This document shows positions 23,690 through 36,614 of a stretch of DNA of 64,000 nucleotides, one piece after another (positions within the stretch are counted from its first letter, which is position 1; the number at the start of each line of letters is the position of its first letter). Made by a program: the position numbers and the translations under genes. The notes under the pieces are model-generated. The model searched no databases, was not told the origin of the DNA, and saw only the letters and a list, made by a program, of their open reading frames with translations. The DNA comes from Allium sativum (lineage: Eukaryota > Streptophyta > Magnoliopsida > Asparagales > Amaryllidaceae), in contig CM060925.1 in NCBI GenBank assembly GCA_030737875.1, forward strand, positions 481,801,514 through 481,865,513. The letters run 5' to 3'.

Positions 23690-25309
23690 TTCTGAATAGC
23701 TGATTCGACGTGGTGTCGACGATGAAGACGGTGGTCGAAGACCGGAAGTCTTCACGTCATTTGGGTGATTACTGATGATCTTGATTGGGTCGTACACCCA
23801 AGAGGAGGGAATCAGTTGGTGATCGTCCAGATGTACTTGGAGATTGATGGATATGTGAGGTACAAGGTGCCTCCGGTTTCGTTCAGACCTGGAACGGACT
23901 TGTAAATGGGCTATGTGTATGACATTGGATTTTATTCTGTGTGATTGATTTCTATTAAATATATATCTGTTTAGCAGCGGAGAATTTATCCTCTTGCTTA
24001 ACGCCCTTCTTTGAGTCGTACGAGCTCGGGGGTTATATATTGATGGATATCAAACGCATGGAGTGAATTGCCTATGTGGCATGCTTAAGTGGCAAATGAT
24101 CAAGGCTTCTGTTGAAAAGCAAAGTCTTGTGGGTGATGATCAAAGCACGCCATGTGTGGCATAGCTTTGTGTAACGTTGATTCGCGAGCCTCACACCCCG
24201 GTAGTGGACCAGAAACGGGAGAGGACTTCAGGGAGGGAAAGCGTTTCCTTCTAACTAGAAGTGGCGTCAGTGGTTTTACATGCCCTGACGTGTTTGACTT
24301 ATGTGGTTGTTGCTGTTGCGAGGCGCCTCGGATATATCGGTCGATCCGGGACCGATGGAGTCATTGGACTCATTTACGCCCCCAAAGGGCGGGGAAACGC
24401 AGTGTTCAAGCATTTTAATCCACATCGGTGGACCGGCCCTGACGATCCAAGGGCTCACCTGTGTCTAGGTCCTGAGACATGTGCTAGATTGTCTCGAATC
24501 GGTAGAGGACTATCTTTTGCCTCGGTTCACAGATGGAAATCCAACTTCCAAATACGTGACATTTGCGGTTTTGATTGTAGAGCCTAGTATGGCGACATGA
24601 TATATGGTACCCATGCCGTCTGTGATTGATATTTATGTTTGAAATTGTTTTAACACTGTACACTTATAGTAATAACAAAAGATGAAATTTAGCGTATCAA
24701 GCATTCTTTTGCTATTATAAGGTAAAACCCTATCCTCCGGCTTGTGTTGCATTGTGGATGGGACCTGGGTCTTATAATAGCTTCATTTTTCTTTATTTAG
24801 CATTGCGTTGTTTTTTTATGCACTGGTGTTCGTGGGAGGGAACCCTTTCCGTGTTATACGGCATGGTCCCTTGATTTACCTAACTTTAAAATAAAGATTA
24901 ATAACTGTTTTAGTTCTCACACCAGTCACATGACTGACCTGGAGTTTATTGTTTTAACCTAAACTCTGGGTGCCCTTATTTTGACACGGGCAGCTAGTAG
25001 TTTTGGTTTTGCAGATTTATATTCACAGGATCCTGGTTTACAGCTGGAATGATATCCGGAAAGCTCTGTATCCGTATATCTCCTTCAGTTGTGTATTGTT
25101 TTATTTTCCGCTGCTATGAAATGTATTGTAATCTCTGATATTTAGTGAATGTGTAATATTGATTTATACTCTGTATATTCTTGTATTCTGATGGAATTGT
25201 TGTAATTAACAATGAAATGTTCTTCTGTCTGCGTTCTGATTCGTCTTGTCCTCAAAGTAATTCGTTCTTTCTCTTCTCTTCGGAGATCGGGGAAGTTCGG
25301 GTCGCTTCA
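23690..25309 (+). repeat. Conserved 3' portion of LTR C, homologous to 8600-10166
   Basis: Shared blocks include the start (GAAGACGG with GAAGACC 15-20 bases on), the GATCAAGGCTT and CGCGAGCC block, the CAAGCATT to GGTAAAACCCTATCCTCCG block, and a later CTCACACCAGTC segment. Similarity is moderate with many indels, so C and C' are different subfamilies. Frames of up to 108 codons here are not conserved between the copies. Confidence 0.75.
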
Positions 25310-26760
25310 ACGATAATGGATGACCTGACACTTGTATCAATTTGAAATGACAAAAAATGAGCCCTATCAACTTGCTAAGTGTTAGCTACCAATAGCAGAC
25401 ATTTCTCTTGTATTACTGTTTTGACTTTGAAACCTGACGTGTGCACCCTTGTTCTTGAATTGATGGATGTGGTCGACCGTCGGGAGTTACAACCAGCCAA
25501 GACGGGTAAGCTGGTATATCCTGCCTTAGTATTTGTCATTCATGCCTTTTTCATATGATTACTTCTATATGGGACCACTATGACTTTGTTTTAGTATTAT
25601 ACCTATAGAGAACTCATCGACTATTGATATTAGCAGTTGTATTACGGGACCTACATGGATTACATGCTTAAAAACAATTTAATGCTACTGGTAAAATCTT
25701 AACTATATTTTAATATTTATTTTACCGATAGACATTAAATATATATCGTTTCTACTATATGTAGATGGTTCAACAGATCCTTGGGAGATTGAAAATACTG
25801 TGACATCTCTTGAGTTATCTGTCATTTGTATATGGGATTTTGAGTTAGCTTACATTAGAATCTTAGTCCTAACTCGGTTACATTGTTCTCTTTATGTTCA
25901 GGTCAGCCTAAGTATTTATAGTGTCTAAGCACTACTTTTTAGGAGACAATGACTTAGTTGGATACTATACCTTTATCCAGTAGTTATCTCTTTATTCAGT
26001 TGTAGCAAACTTCTGTTTATTTCTAGTTTATTATTTTAAAATTTTGAAATCCTAGTGTAAACTTTATTAGTAGATTTATGAACTACTTATGTATTTATTT
26101 TATTTTCGCTATGAGATTCGGTATTGTTTCTAAGTCTGTGATTTTGTATACTGATTCTTATTGTAAACCCCATTGATAACCTATCAATTAGGACTGTTTG
26201 AATTGTTCAAAATGATGGATTATTGCTGAGTATAGTGATATGATTTTTGTTTGATGATAATATACATATATTCGATCAATTCATCATCATTTTACTATTT
26301 TATTTTTCCAAAGTAATAAATTAATATTTGTAGAATAAAATATTCAAACTTGGACTTAACAAATATTTTGTTCAAACAAATAATTTATTACATATTTGAA
26401 TAGTACACATTTCAGTTTCCACTATTTTATAATTCACAATCACTTTACAAACTCTTATATTTATACATACATATCCTCACTACACACTGATACATACCTC
26501 TTACTCACTCACACTCGATTTAAATCTTCATTTACTGGCTTCAGTCTTGCTCCAGTAATTATCTAGTCCTCATTGTACCAGTCAAACAAAAAATGTAGTA
26601 TACTAAAAAAGAAATAAATTTATATTACAGATACAATTCAAATATGGATTTTTATTTGCCTCACTAATTAAATTTGTTTATTCGCATGTTTTAGATAGTG
26701 ACATATAGAATATATATGTTCTCGAATAACTTGTAATATTACATTGATACACTATAAATA
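25310..26760. other. Unassigned AT-rich sequence
   Basis: No coding, terminal-repeat or RNA-gene signal was found. It continues the DNA into which LTR C inserted. Confidence 0.5.
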
Positions 26761-29340
26761 CCATGTGACCAAGCACATTATCACCCTCACGGGCAACTAC
26801 AAAGTTTAAGCCAAGTGGCTTAACTTAGTGCAAGTGAGCACAAGGACAAATTCTAGCAAAGCTAAATTTAACTCAAGTGCTTCATGCTCAAGATCACTAC
26901 TTGTTCAGAATCTTCAGTTTTAAATTCAAATCAAGTTCAACAGCCAAGTCCAAGTATACTAATTGGATCGACATATGTACAAGCAAATCAGGTTAGACTC
27001 AAAGGCGTACATAACACCTAAATAAAGTGATGGTGCAAACTCTATGGGCACAATCAAAGTAGTGTAGATCAAATGCAAAAGCATTCAAGAGAATAAAGGA
27101 ACAAACTCAACAAACTCAAATTTGCATCAATTCATACAAGCACAAACCATCAGACCAGCATGAACACAAAGTGCACAAAAAGAATTGCAAAACCAACAAG
27201 ATGCCAAAACTACACATGTTTAATGGGAACATAAATCAAAATCATACAGGCACCGCCAAGGTAGTAAAGAAAGATAGCAACAAGACAATATGTGTACAAA
27301 TCAGTGCGTATGGTCAGCACAACCAAAATGATAATAATTAAAATGCAAATACATGTATGTGATCAGAACAAACACAATAACACAAAGTAGTACAACTCAA
27401 AAACTACGTGGTGCAGACAAACTAAAGGTAGCAAGGAGAAATAATTCAAGAAAGTACACTAGAGGATCAGCACATATGGTCAGTACAAGGTGCAAGGAGC
27501 ATACACAATCAATGGTAAGATGCAAGGAAGCAACACTCAAGCAATCATCAGACCAATAATTCACAAGCCAGTAAAACAAAATGGCAAAAAATGAAAATGT
27601 GTGAACTAGATCGACACCTAAACAAGGAGCATGTGCAAGCAAACAACAACATATAGTCAGTTGTAAATGAAAACTCAAGGTAGCAAGTCCCCAAAAACCG
27701 AATTCAAGTTGTATAAGCCAATTTTTTCTAACAAAACGAAATTTCCATAATCATAGAATACAAACGTTCGACCAAATCAATATGTTTAATTTTATCACAG
27801 GAAGAAAATTTCCCTAATCATGTCTTCAAATTCGAATATATCATCAGAAAAAAATATGAGTATACCAAATGTGTTTTCAACTCAAAATAAAAACAAAAGC
27901 ATAAGAAAGCCATCGAAGTCAAAAATCAGAGAAATGCTAAAATAAACTGGCAAATCCAAGCGATTTTTAAAGTGACCGGAACTTACTATTATAAATAATA
28001 ATAATTACTGGTATTACAGGAGACTGACTGATTACCAATCTACTACAAATTCGGTTTTTAAGGTAGACTGTCCACTATAGATGTTTTTATAGTGGAATTA
28101 CCAATGCTACTAACCTAGCAAATTGAACATAAGATAATCTTAACGACTAGACAACTATTGCACACCCACACTAGGTTGTCAAGCTATAGACACACCATAG
28201 CCTAGTTACAAATATAGAGTGTACAACAAATAAGCCAGATTCATCCATCCATTACTACCAAAACTTACCTACATCAAAATTACAAGTCAATACACAGTTG
28301 CAATCCATGTACAGAACTCAAACTTCGATTAGACTAGTATAACCGGCTTCAAGAGATCAAACACCCTCACTGGCAGCAGCTCAGCTTTGAACTTGTCACG
28401 TAACTCCAAACTTTAAAATAAACACACTGGTTCAAACTACACAACACCCTAGACACCCAAAAATAGCCTACTGCCAGCCAACTCGAAACATCAATAAGAC
28501 GACAACCTAAATGCACAACCATTCATACCCTACACACTGCACCAACAAGACCAACACTTCAATACTAGAGATACCAAGCAAATTCTACACTAGCTCACCA
28601 AGCTATAGACTAGGACCTGCTAACCCCCAAGCAAACTTGATAAATAAAAGAACTCAGAGCAAGGCATACAAAACATAAGGAAGGTAAGTCGCGAAGCAAA
28701 CTCATAGGGGATGGTCGGACTGCACACATAGGGAACTTCGCGATGTAGTAGAACCTTCTGGTACCGAATAAGTTGAACAATATCCATAGAAAGATAATGC
28801 CCAATCAAAACTTGCAAAAGATAGTCCCAACGTACACCAAATCAACCCAAATACACCTGACACTAGCTAGACAACGCTGGAAAAAAATTCACCATGCAAT
28901 GAGTAAGGACATACTCGCATGGAAACCTAGCATTGCACATTATAGGATTATAGGAGGTAGGGAAGTCGAGAAAACAAAAATGTGTAGCCAAAGACCCGGA
29001 GTTGGCAGACCAGGGAGAGGCACCGCGCAACGGCATAGAAAGGCCGACAAGGGAAATTAAGGGGACTAGGATGAAAGAAATGGAGGTGGTTCGAAAACGT
29101 ATAGGGAAAATCTAGAGAATAAAGGAGTGAGATCTGAATCCAGATTTGAAATTTAGGGTTTACTGGGATCTCCCACGCAGGCAAAAATAAGGCAAAAAGA
29201 GAAGAGAAGAGAAGGGAGGATCGAAAAGCAACGGAGAGGAGACGATAATGGAAGAGAAGGAGAAATCGAAGAAAGAGTAGAAAGATGAAGTGATCTGATG
29301 CCATTAACGAGAGAAACCCAAGCCAATCCGAACTAACCTC
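26760..29340. other. Unassigned region with strong A/C versus T/G strand skew
   Basis: Between about 26800 and 28900 the + strand is unusually rich in A and C (AAGCACAAACC, CAAACTCAACAAACTC) and poor in G. At 29320-29060 the - strand reads as a CT-rich plant leader (TTTCTACTCTTTCTTCG) with AACCCTAAATTTC, so a - strand transcript could begin there. The 118-codon - strand frame at 28948-29304 is F/L-rich from this composition. I do not recognise an element. Confidence 0.35.
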
Positions 29341-30480
29341 TTGAAATATTTGTAATTATTATTTGTTATAACAATAAGAGTTTGCGGTACCTTTAGAAAC
29401 CGGTTGGCTTGGCCAAGAACTATAGAATTAAACGTTTATTAAAACTCAATCATTATCGACATTATTCATATACAAGTCGAGCAAATTAAAATTGAAAAGG
29501 GGCTAAATCATACTAGATTATTAGTGCAGATACTCTCGATAGAGAAGCATCTGAATCAAGAGTAATTAGAGACTAGAGAATCGATTGAGTAACTAAATCC
29601 TAGCGAACCATATTCAATCGAAAGGGAGATAGAATCAGAAACTTCATTTTTAGAGAAAACCCTATCTACAGAAGAGAAAAAGTAATCAGGTGCAAATAAA
29701 GAAAGGAACAACCAAGCATAGAATTTAAAAGGGACACCTCTTTTATTACACTTTATTTGAGGCATTGTTATTTTTGTATTAGGGCTTATCTTTTATTTTT
29801 AAATTTTAGTTGTAATTTTGATTTTAAAAACTATAGATTTTTGTAGGCTACAAAACAAAGGGTATTGTTTGAGAATTCACAACTCAGTGGCTGAGTTGTG
29901 GCAGGATTTTGAGCATAGGGTTAGAATAGCTAGGTGAGCGAGGGTATGAGTTTACAGTGTTTGTAAGCATCATATTTTTTAATTGCTAGTAGAAACTCTA
30001 GGGTAGAGTTTTGGACATAGGGTTAGAATAATCAGTTAAACGAGCATCGTGAGTTTACAGTGTTTGTAAGTGTTGTATTGTTTCTAGCGTCAGCATGTAG
30101 AGTTTTGTCAAAGCTATGTAATTTCTGTGTGTGATTCCACAATCATTCTATTGATATCTATGTTGGAAATTTTATTATTTTTGTTCTATGAAATTTAAAA
30201 TAACCCTATACTTCCCTTCCCCCTTTTTAGGGTTAATTTGATCATTCAGTTGTTGTAAGAGCTTTGGTTGAGACAAATCGAAGTCTGTGGGGGTAAACTC
30301 ATTAGAAATAGGGTAAGAAATACCCTTGATTAAGTAGAATCTTTCTTAAGAGAGCATATTTCCATATATAAAAATTATTTCTGTTTTAAAACTTATCATC
30401 AAATATTTCTTTCCTAGTAGATTTTTCTTTGATTAAGTTCTCTTTTAGATTTAGTTCTAATCTGTGTTATAAACACATCA
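29341..30480 (+). other. Upstream region or LTR remnant of element H, with a 104-bp-period duplication
   Basis: Two related segments lie 104 bases apart (about 29918-29972 and 30022-30076), each with GGGTTAGAATA near the start and GAGTTTACAGTGTTTGTAAG at the end. The region precedes the gag remnant and could be its LTR and leader, but I find neither LTR ends nor a primer site. Confidence 0.4.
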
Positions 30481-31795
30481 TTGCCTTTACAGGATGAGTA
30501 ACGAAATTAATGCCAGAGGTAAAGGAAATGGATCTATGGATAGAGATGGGATGCTAGCTATTCCTGATTTGGGATTCATTGTTCTCATTAGGGAATATAC
30601 GTAGCTTAGTGGTATAAATTTCACTAAAACGGAGGGTTTAATTAAGTCGTAACGATAGACGAATAACTTGGAAAGGAATTTCATTGGATTAGGGATTACT
30701 AATGCAAAAATGTGTTAACTAACAGCTTTGCAGTTACACGAGGCTGCACATGATTTGTGGAAATCAATTACAACCCACATCCCTAAATAAAATATCACTT
30801 AAGCTTAATTAAGATGAAATGTTTATAAAAATCCAATATTTAATAAGATTATAACTTTGATTCTCTTTATATCAAAATTCATAGGGAAGCATTCATAGCT
30901 AAATGGGTGCTCAAAACAAAAAGCACTTGACTGGATCATAAATTTATGGATGTTAGGCAGGGCACAAGAAAGTTCCAGAATATAAGAGGAAATTCAATGA
31001 GCTTTCCAAATTTGGCCCCAGTCTAACTGAAATCCCTATGAAGAAAAACAAGACACTCATTGTAGGCATAGGCTAAGAATATCAAGATAGTACCACAAGG
31101 CATGTACAAGCACATTAACAATTTTTCTAGATATGTCTATTAGATATGAGAGTTTAAACTTGAAGAGAGAACTATTTGAGAAAGATACAATTGCTTATGC
31201 AATCTCTAATAACCTAAGAGAGAGAAAGTCAAATTTTACGCAGAAAAATAATAATTGGGTGAGCAAGAATGGGGTTGGATATTCCCAGAAGAAGCTCACT
31301 AATCTACGTTGGATTAGCTACTTTAAGTGTGACCAGAAGGGATATTATGCTAATAATTACCTAAAAGCAACAGAAGCATCTATAACTCCAAGTCTGTTAA
31401 CAAGGAGAGATCTCTGCCACATTAGCTTGCAGCCTAACCACTTTAGAAAATACTATCCCACATAAGAAAAAGGCACACAATCTATTGTTTTCATAGTTAC
31501 AACTTCTACTCGTACGATGGAAGATACCAACCCAATGCTTCAGGGTACCTTTACATTGAATCATATCTATATTCGTGTTTTATTTGATAATGAAGCATCC
31601 GACAGTTTTATATTAGTAGACTTATGTGTCATAACATGTTTTAAAACCTGAACTTGCATATAAATCCTTAGTGTACAAAATCCTATCGATGGTCCTTCCA
31701 GCCTAGGTATGGTTTTAAGGAAGTAAGTCTCTTCAAAGATAAACATCGATTCACATGAGACTTTTACGTTATGGGATTCAAATTGTTCGATACTA
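30481..31795 (+). pseudogene. Element H gag-protease, heavily decayed
   Basis: Read in shifting frames from ATG 30494. The longest open piece (31133-31465) ends with a degenerate zinc knuckle, Y-F-K-C-D-Q-K-G-Y-Y-A-N-N-Y, that has lost its first Cys, its His and its last Cys. At about 31510-31620 comes the aspartic protease, with V-L-F-D-N-E-A-S-D-S-F-I where active enzymes have D-[TS]-G-A-S-H; the catalytic Asp remains but the G is lost. The sequence stops shortly before the G-M-D-W-L segment, at the junction with element B. It resumes at 40483. Confidence 0.75.
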
Positions 31796-33358
31796 AGGAA
31801 CTCAACCAGGGAATTTCCATATCTACCAAGAATGGTTTCGTTAGGCCCACAATACAGATATCAAAGATTGGTCTATCTCTTTCGGTGGCTATGACCCCAC
31901 CCGACCCCCCTAACCAATGGAATACCATTCAAAGAGCTAAGTGACTGTGCCCTGACCCGATAGTGAAAGTTCATTGGCCTCTCGGTTTAGCCCAAGTCAT
32001 TCTCGTACTCGCTTCAACTGACGATGATAGGTATCCAACGATCTACTATCCCTGTTGGAACTGACCACGAAGCATGCTTTCTCGAGCTGAGGCAGCCGCC
32101 GAATCATCCTAATCAGTCTTCTGGCTAACCTCAGCCATATATGCAGCCAATGCATACTTTTTAGATGGAACCATATAGACCATGTCTCTATGGGTACAAC
32201 TTCGTTTGGCCCACCACTGAGAGCCATCACAGAGTATCCTCACGTCCTGTAGAATTCCCGCACTTCTTTCCAGTCCCATCGAATAATAAGTTGGGCATGC
32301 TTCGACTATGTCTCCAAATGTCTATGATGATTTTCCCCATCGAGGTCTTCATCCCCACAGACTGGACCAAACACATACTTCTATTTTATTAGACCCTATG
32401 TATAATTTGCAATTATGTGTTTTACTTCCTCTTCTTTTTATTGATTAACAATATTAATTAATTAATTTAATCTAAACATTATTTGCTCATTAATTCCATT
32501 GCCTAGTCACAAGGCAACCATAGAAACTTAGGCTCTTAAATTACACCTTGTAAATTAATATATTCATATTAAAGCCTGATGTCTTTTAGGCTCGTAACTT
32601 ACACCTTGTAAATCAGTATGTTTATACTAATGCTTAACACCTTTTAACCATTTCCCATCATGTTCATATTTGCAATTAAACTATGTTCATTTTATCATGA
32701 TTTCCCAATTTTAATATTCGTACAAATATTAGTTATAGTTGTAGGTTTATAATAAACCTCACATATTCCTTCTTTCTTTCATAATATCTCCAGTTATATT
32801 ATTCTTTCTTCTTTCCATCTTTACAAAAAAAAAAAAAAAATGGGAAGGTAGGCCTATTCCCAATTGATTGGTTACTAAAATTATATAAAATTTATTTCCA
32901 TAGTTTTAGGTAATCAATGTAATAGGAAACCATAATTGCAAGACATTAATTTTCTTAAACCTTTTATCGAATTAGTGCATAATACGGTTTTTAAATCGTA
33001 AACCGGCTCCTTTCCTTCGTGTTTGTTGTTATGTTTAAACATATTCTTAACATTTATCAATTCTTAACCATTTTCATTAATTTCTGAATTATATTTCTTG
33101 TTTTGACGCGTAAATTTGAATTTAAGTACGTGATTTGTTATGCATATATATTTACACAAATTTTCTAACGTTAATAACTTTTTCATACAGACTCCATTTG
33201 GGATAAATTATAAATGTAAATGGATCAGGAAATCGCTACGAATGCAATGGTATATGTTTGGAAGCCAAATTTTGAAGGTCTAAAAATGTCAATTTTTCAT
33301 TTACGATTATTCAAATTTCAATTTTATATTTTTATTATTAAAAATACAGGGTGTTACA
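31795..33358 (-). repeat. 3' LTR of element B, truncated
   Basis: It matches 37298-40482 with the TRIM-like insert removed and other small and larger indels. It ends on the + strand as GGGTGTTACA (33358). It contains a 16-A run (32825-32840). It lacks the segment corresponding to 36617-37300 and, unlike the 5' LTR, has no clear GTCGAC patch. Confidence 0.8.
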
Positions 33359-33372
33359 TTCTCCCACACTCA
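33359..33372 (-). other. Polypurine tract of element B
   Basis: On the - strand TGAGTGTGGGAGAA directly precedes TGTAACACCC. TTTCGGGGACGAAATT lies just upstream, as in element A. Confidence 0.85.
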
Positions 33373-34200
33373 GGAAATTTCGTCCCCGAAATTTGGTAAA
33401 GGTAAAATCCTGTAATTACCCGTGTAGTTCACAACCATCATGTGTTCACCCAATTTTTCGACAATTTGTGCACTTGTGCAAAGTGTAACATATTATAAAA
33501 AAATACATGAATGAAATGAATGCCTAAGCAGTACCTCCTATATGTATGTAAATTTTCCTTGCATTTCTTTTTAAAACATGATGCATACATCCTAAATATA
33601 TTGTCAATTTCTATATGAATGCATTATTTTGAAAATAAAAAATTACTTATTCATCCAATTTTTCCAACACTCTTATAAAGCAAGAATGTAGTTCATCCAA
33701 TTTTTGCATCTAAACCTACCAATTAACATTATACCTTCGAATTTAAGAAAAATCTAATCTTATGAATTCGATTTCTTATGTTAGAGAAAGGTAGAAAATG
33801 GATACATTTTTGCATTTTCCATTCCAGTTTTACGCATCATTTTCCCTCACACTTGGATTTTTTTCCAAGCACGATTTACATAAGAAATCTTTTCTTATTA
33901 TTTTTCATACCGTCAATTTCCGAGAAATAATTATTTTCTTTCACCATTTTTCGCCTATTGTCATTACCATCTTCGTTACTTTTATGTGAACTTTGTTTAT
34001 CGTCTTTTAATCATTCCATTTTTTTCATGGCTATCTTATTTGCATCATCTTCTATTCAATAATTTTCTAATAAAGAAAGGTTGCACACAACTATTTTAAT
34101 AAGATAGAACATCGCATAAAAGTAGAAGATAGCGCTAAAATACTAATTCCTAATACATGCGTCATTTCAGTGAAGAACAACTTAATGCTAAAACAAAGAA
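33373..34200 (-). other. Non-coding 3' part of the element B interior
   Basis: AT-rich with many short TTTTCC runs on the + strand. No frame of interest in either direction. Confidence 0.5.
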
Positions 34201-34479
34201 ATCTAAATAGTAAACTACAACAATATTGACCAATCCTCAGAATGGAGGCTTGGGACCTTGTCTACATCCGAAAATATCTCGGATAAAAGCATCTAATCCA
34301 CCTAGGCGTTCCTCTTGCCGCCTATCACTCTCTAGTGCCTCCTGTCGGGCCTGCTCAAACTAGTGTTGTGCAAGAAACAACTCATGATGCGACTGCAAGG
34401 ACTGTTGCTAGGTCTATGTGAGGTCATGCTAGTGCGAGCTAATTCTTGTTGTCTAAGAAAGATATCATGATGCTCTCGG

Positions 34480-35290
34480 GCCAACTGCTCCTGCCTCATA
34501 GATATGGTCTTAATCTCTCCCTTCGAATCTCATGGCTGCCAAGAGGGCATATCCTTATCTGTCCACGGACCCCACTGATGTGGCTGGGAAGGTCCAGCGC
34601 CTCCCCGGTACTGTGGCTCTATTCCCTGATATCCATGATATACCGGAGGGGATCCAAAATACTGTTGCTGATGTTGCTTTAGCTCTAGCTTGTCCACATG
34701 CATATGCTCATCCTCATGCTCGACCTCAGGTTGTAAGGATTGATCCTCCTGTATGTTATCAACACCATGCTTAAACTCCTTCAACAACGCCAGCTTGAGA
34801 CGTATCCTAGTCAAGGTGGAAGCATTGATCATAAGGTGTGCTTCCTCTATACAATTCTCATTGCCTAATGCTACCTCAAATTTCTTGAATTCCATGGTTC
34901 AAAGATGTCCAAAAGAGATTGTTGATTATCTCCTACTCGATGCAGTCACGTGCTGTATCATAATCTCTCTCACCCAGTTAACCTAGAGTCCCACAAAGAT
35001 GGCATAAGTGGCATGCCTAATGATATCCATGCCCCTATCATATTTGTCGGTCCTAGCAATAAGGTTGTACTGCAAAATACGTATAACCACTCTAGCCAAT
35101 GGGCGCACATGCTCAATATCCTATGCCCTATGCTGAAAATTAAGAAAAATCTGGCCTTAGATGGCCACATATGTCATCTTTACCTGCTCTAACTCTAGGC
35201 CCTAAGCCCTAATGCTTAACATACCACCCAATTGAGTCTCAGTAGATACCATCCTCACACCCTTAACATCAGACTCAAAAGTTGTCTCAT
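34480..35290 (-). pseudogene. Element B ORF, resembles 'putative plant transposon protein' domains
   Basis: A single - strand frame can be followed from about 35290 to 34530 despite six or so stops. It includes G-V-R-M-V-S-T-E-T-Q-L-G-G, then R-P-L-A-R-V-V-I-R-I-L-Q-Y-N-L-I, then R-H-A-T-Y-A-I-F-V-G-L and V-N-W-V-R-E-I-M-I-Q-H. This order is reminiscent of plant-specific mobile-element proteins annotated as putative plant transposon protein; function unknown. The last 121 codons (34895-34530) are open, with a charged segment and a Q/H/P/G-rich tail. It is not a gag-pol product I can name. Moderate to low certainty. Confidence 0.5.
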
Positions 35291-35799
35291 TACCAACATC
35301 CACATAATCAAATTTGCATCAAAAAGGTGGACTAACTGGGTATATGCGATCTGCCCTATCATTATGTGGCTACGAATCCTATAAATCTAGGACCTTGAAA
35401 AAGTTGCTCCAATGGGGTGCTCGGGAACTGTGAAAACTTGATCGATCTCTCAAGCAAAATCCGATATCATGTAGAATCCATGTAAGCTTGTGCCGTCTTA
35501 ATGTTGTTTCGACACCAGCCAATCCCTTATGGTGTCAACTAGGGGGAAAAAGGGTTGACAATGGTTGTTGCCTGGGAGACATGGCAAAAAACTCTCAGAT
35601 CTGCAAAAATGAATTATGCTTCTAGGTAGAGACTTTGGCAGGATTCGATTTGGAACTAATCTCGGACGAAACGAAGGATTTTTGGAAGAGTAATGGGGCT
35701 TGGAAGAAGCGATAAGAGTTAGATTTTCTGTGATTTTGAGATGCTAACTTTCGGTTGCATGGGGGAAGAAATAACAAACCAAACTTCATTGTATATCCA

Positions 35800-35910
35800 G
35801 CATAAATATGCTGGGTAGGTCGACTCGACCTGTAGGCAGGTTGACTTGACCTGTAGGCAGGTTGACACGGGTGTCGATCACCCATCTTAGAGCTGGGTCG
35901 ACATAGGTAT
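35800..35910 (-). promoter_or_regulatory. Second GTCGAC patch with a TATA-like box inside element B
   Basis: GTCGAC at 35819 and 35890, plus variants GTTGAC and TATCGAC, lie in direct repeats (GACCTGTAGGCAGGTTGAC). On the - strand the patch is followed at once by CATATTTATG (35801-35810). The layout repeats that of the LTR promoters in A and B, which suggests an internal promoter or a captured LTR piece. No transcript evidence. Confidence 0.4.
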
Positions 35911-36602
35911 CGACCCACTCTATGCCTTGGTCTACCCAGAAAATGAAAGTATATATATACTACTATATGTTTTACTTTCACGCGTCGCTTCTTCTTCTCT
36001 TCCATATCAACTGCCATTTGCAGTCATTGTTGCTAACTAATTCCGAGTCGGTTGGGATGCTAACATAATTGAGTAAGTTTTACCAATGTTCTATTTTCTA
36101 ACATGTAACGTCCCTCTTCTTGCTTCAATTTTTTTCCATCATATTTCCAATCTTGTAACCAACTTTTAAATCTTGTCTTTTTTCCATTCATCATCATACC
36201 ATTGTAGATTTCTTCCTTTTTAATCCAATCCTTTAAAAATTCAATTATGCACTACCCAAAGAAACTATATATATCAACCTTATCCATATATTTGATTCCT
36301 CATCACCAACCCACTATCGCAATGCATTATTAGCTTCCAAAAAATTACACATGAATTACTTTTTTATACCAAACCCATTGTACTTCACAAACAATAATCA
36401 AACAAGAAACCTTAAGATTTTTCCATAATCTTAACCACGATGTACAGACTAACCATTCCTAACTTTTCAAGTGTAGTTTTACTCGAAAGTGGGGTTTTCC
36501 TTATGGATTTAAATATATACACACATCTGAATATAGTATATTTATATTTCCAAAAATTACAAATACGTTCACTCACAATCTATATAGGAACCCTAAACCT
36601 GA

Positions 36603-36614
36603 GCTCTGATACCA
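36603..36614 (-). other. Primer binding site, tRNA-iMet type (element B)
   Basis: On the - strand TGGTATCAGAGC follows the 5' LTR end by two bases, exactly as in element A. Confidence 0.93.

Larger units (their letters stand above)
19045..25309 (+). mobile_element. Solo LTR C, about 6.27 kb
   Basis: It opens TGTAATAACCCGG and closes GTCGCTTCA. The five bases before are ATGAT and the five after are ACGAT, a target duplication with one CG-to-TG change. The last 1.6 kb matches LTR C'. There is no PBS, gag, pol or polypurine tract, so this appears to be one LTR left by LTR-LTR recombination. Contents in order: AT-rich start, CT/C-rich leader, palindromic minisatellite, 25-bp repeats, a (TA)39 run, three stem-loops and a conserved 3' part. 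The length is exceptional; an older insertion inside it is possible. Confidence 0.65.

Noticed and set aside
24152..24587. Overlapping frames of 88 and 108 codons in LTR C
   Set aside because: They are not preserved in the homologous part of LTR C' (about 9050-9420) and have no domain.
28948..29304. 118-codon - strand frame starting M-A-S
   Set aside because: It is F/L-rich because the strand is CT-rich; it looks like a leader, not a protein.
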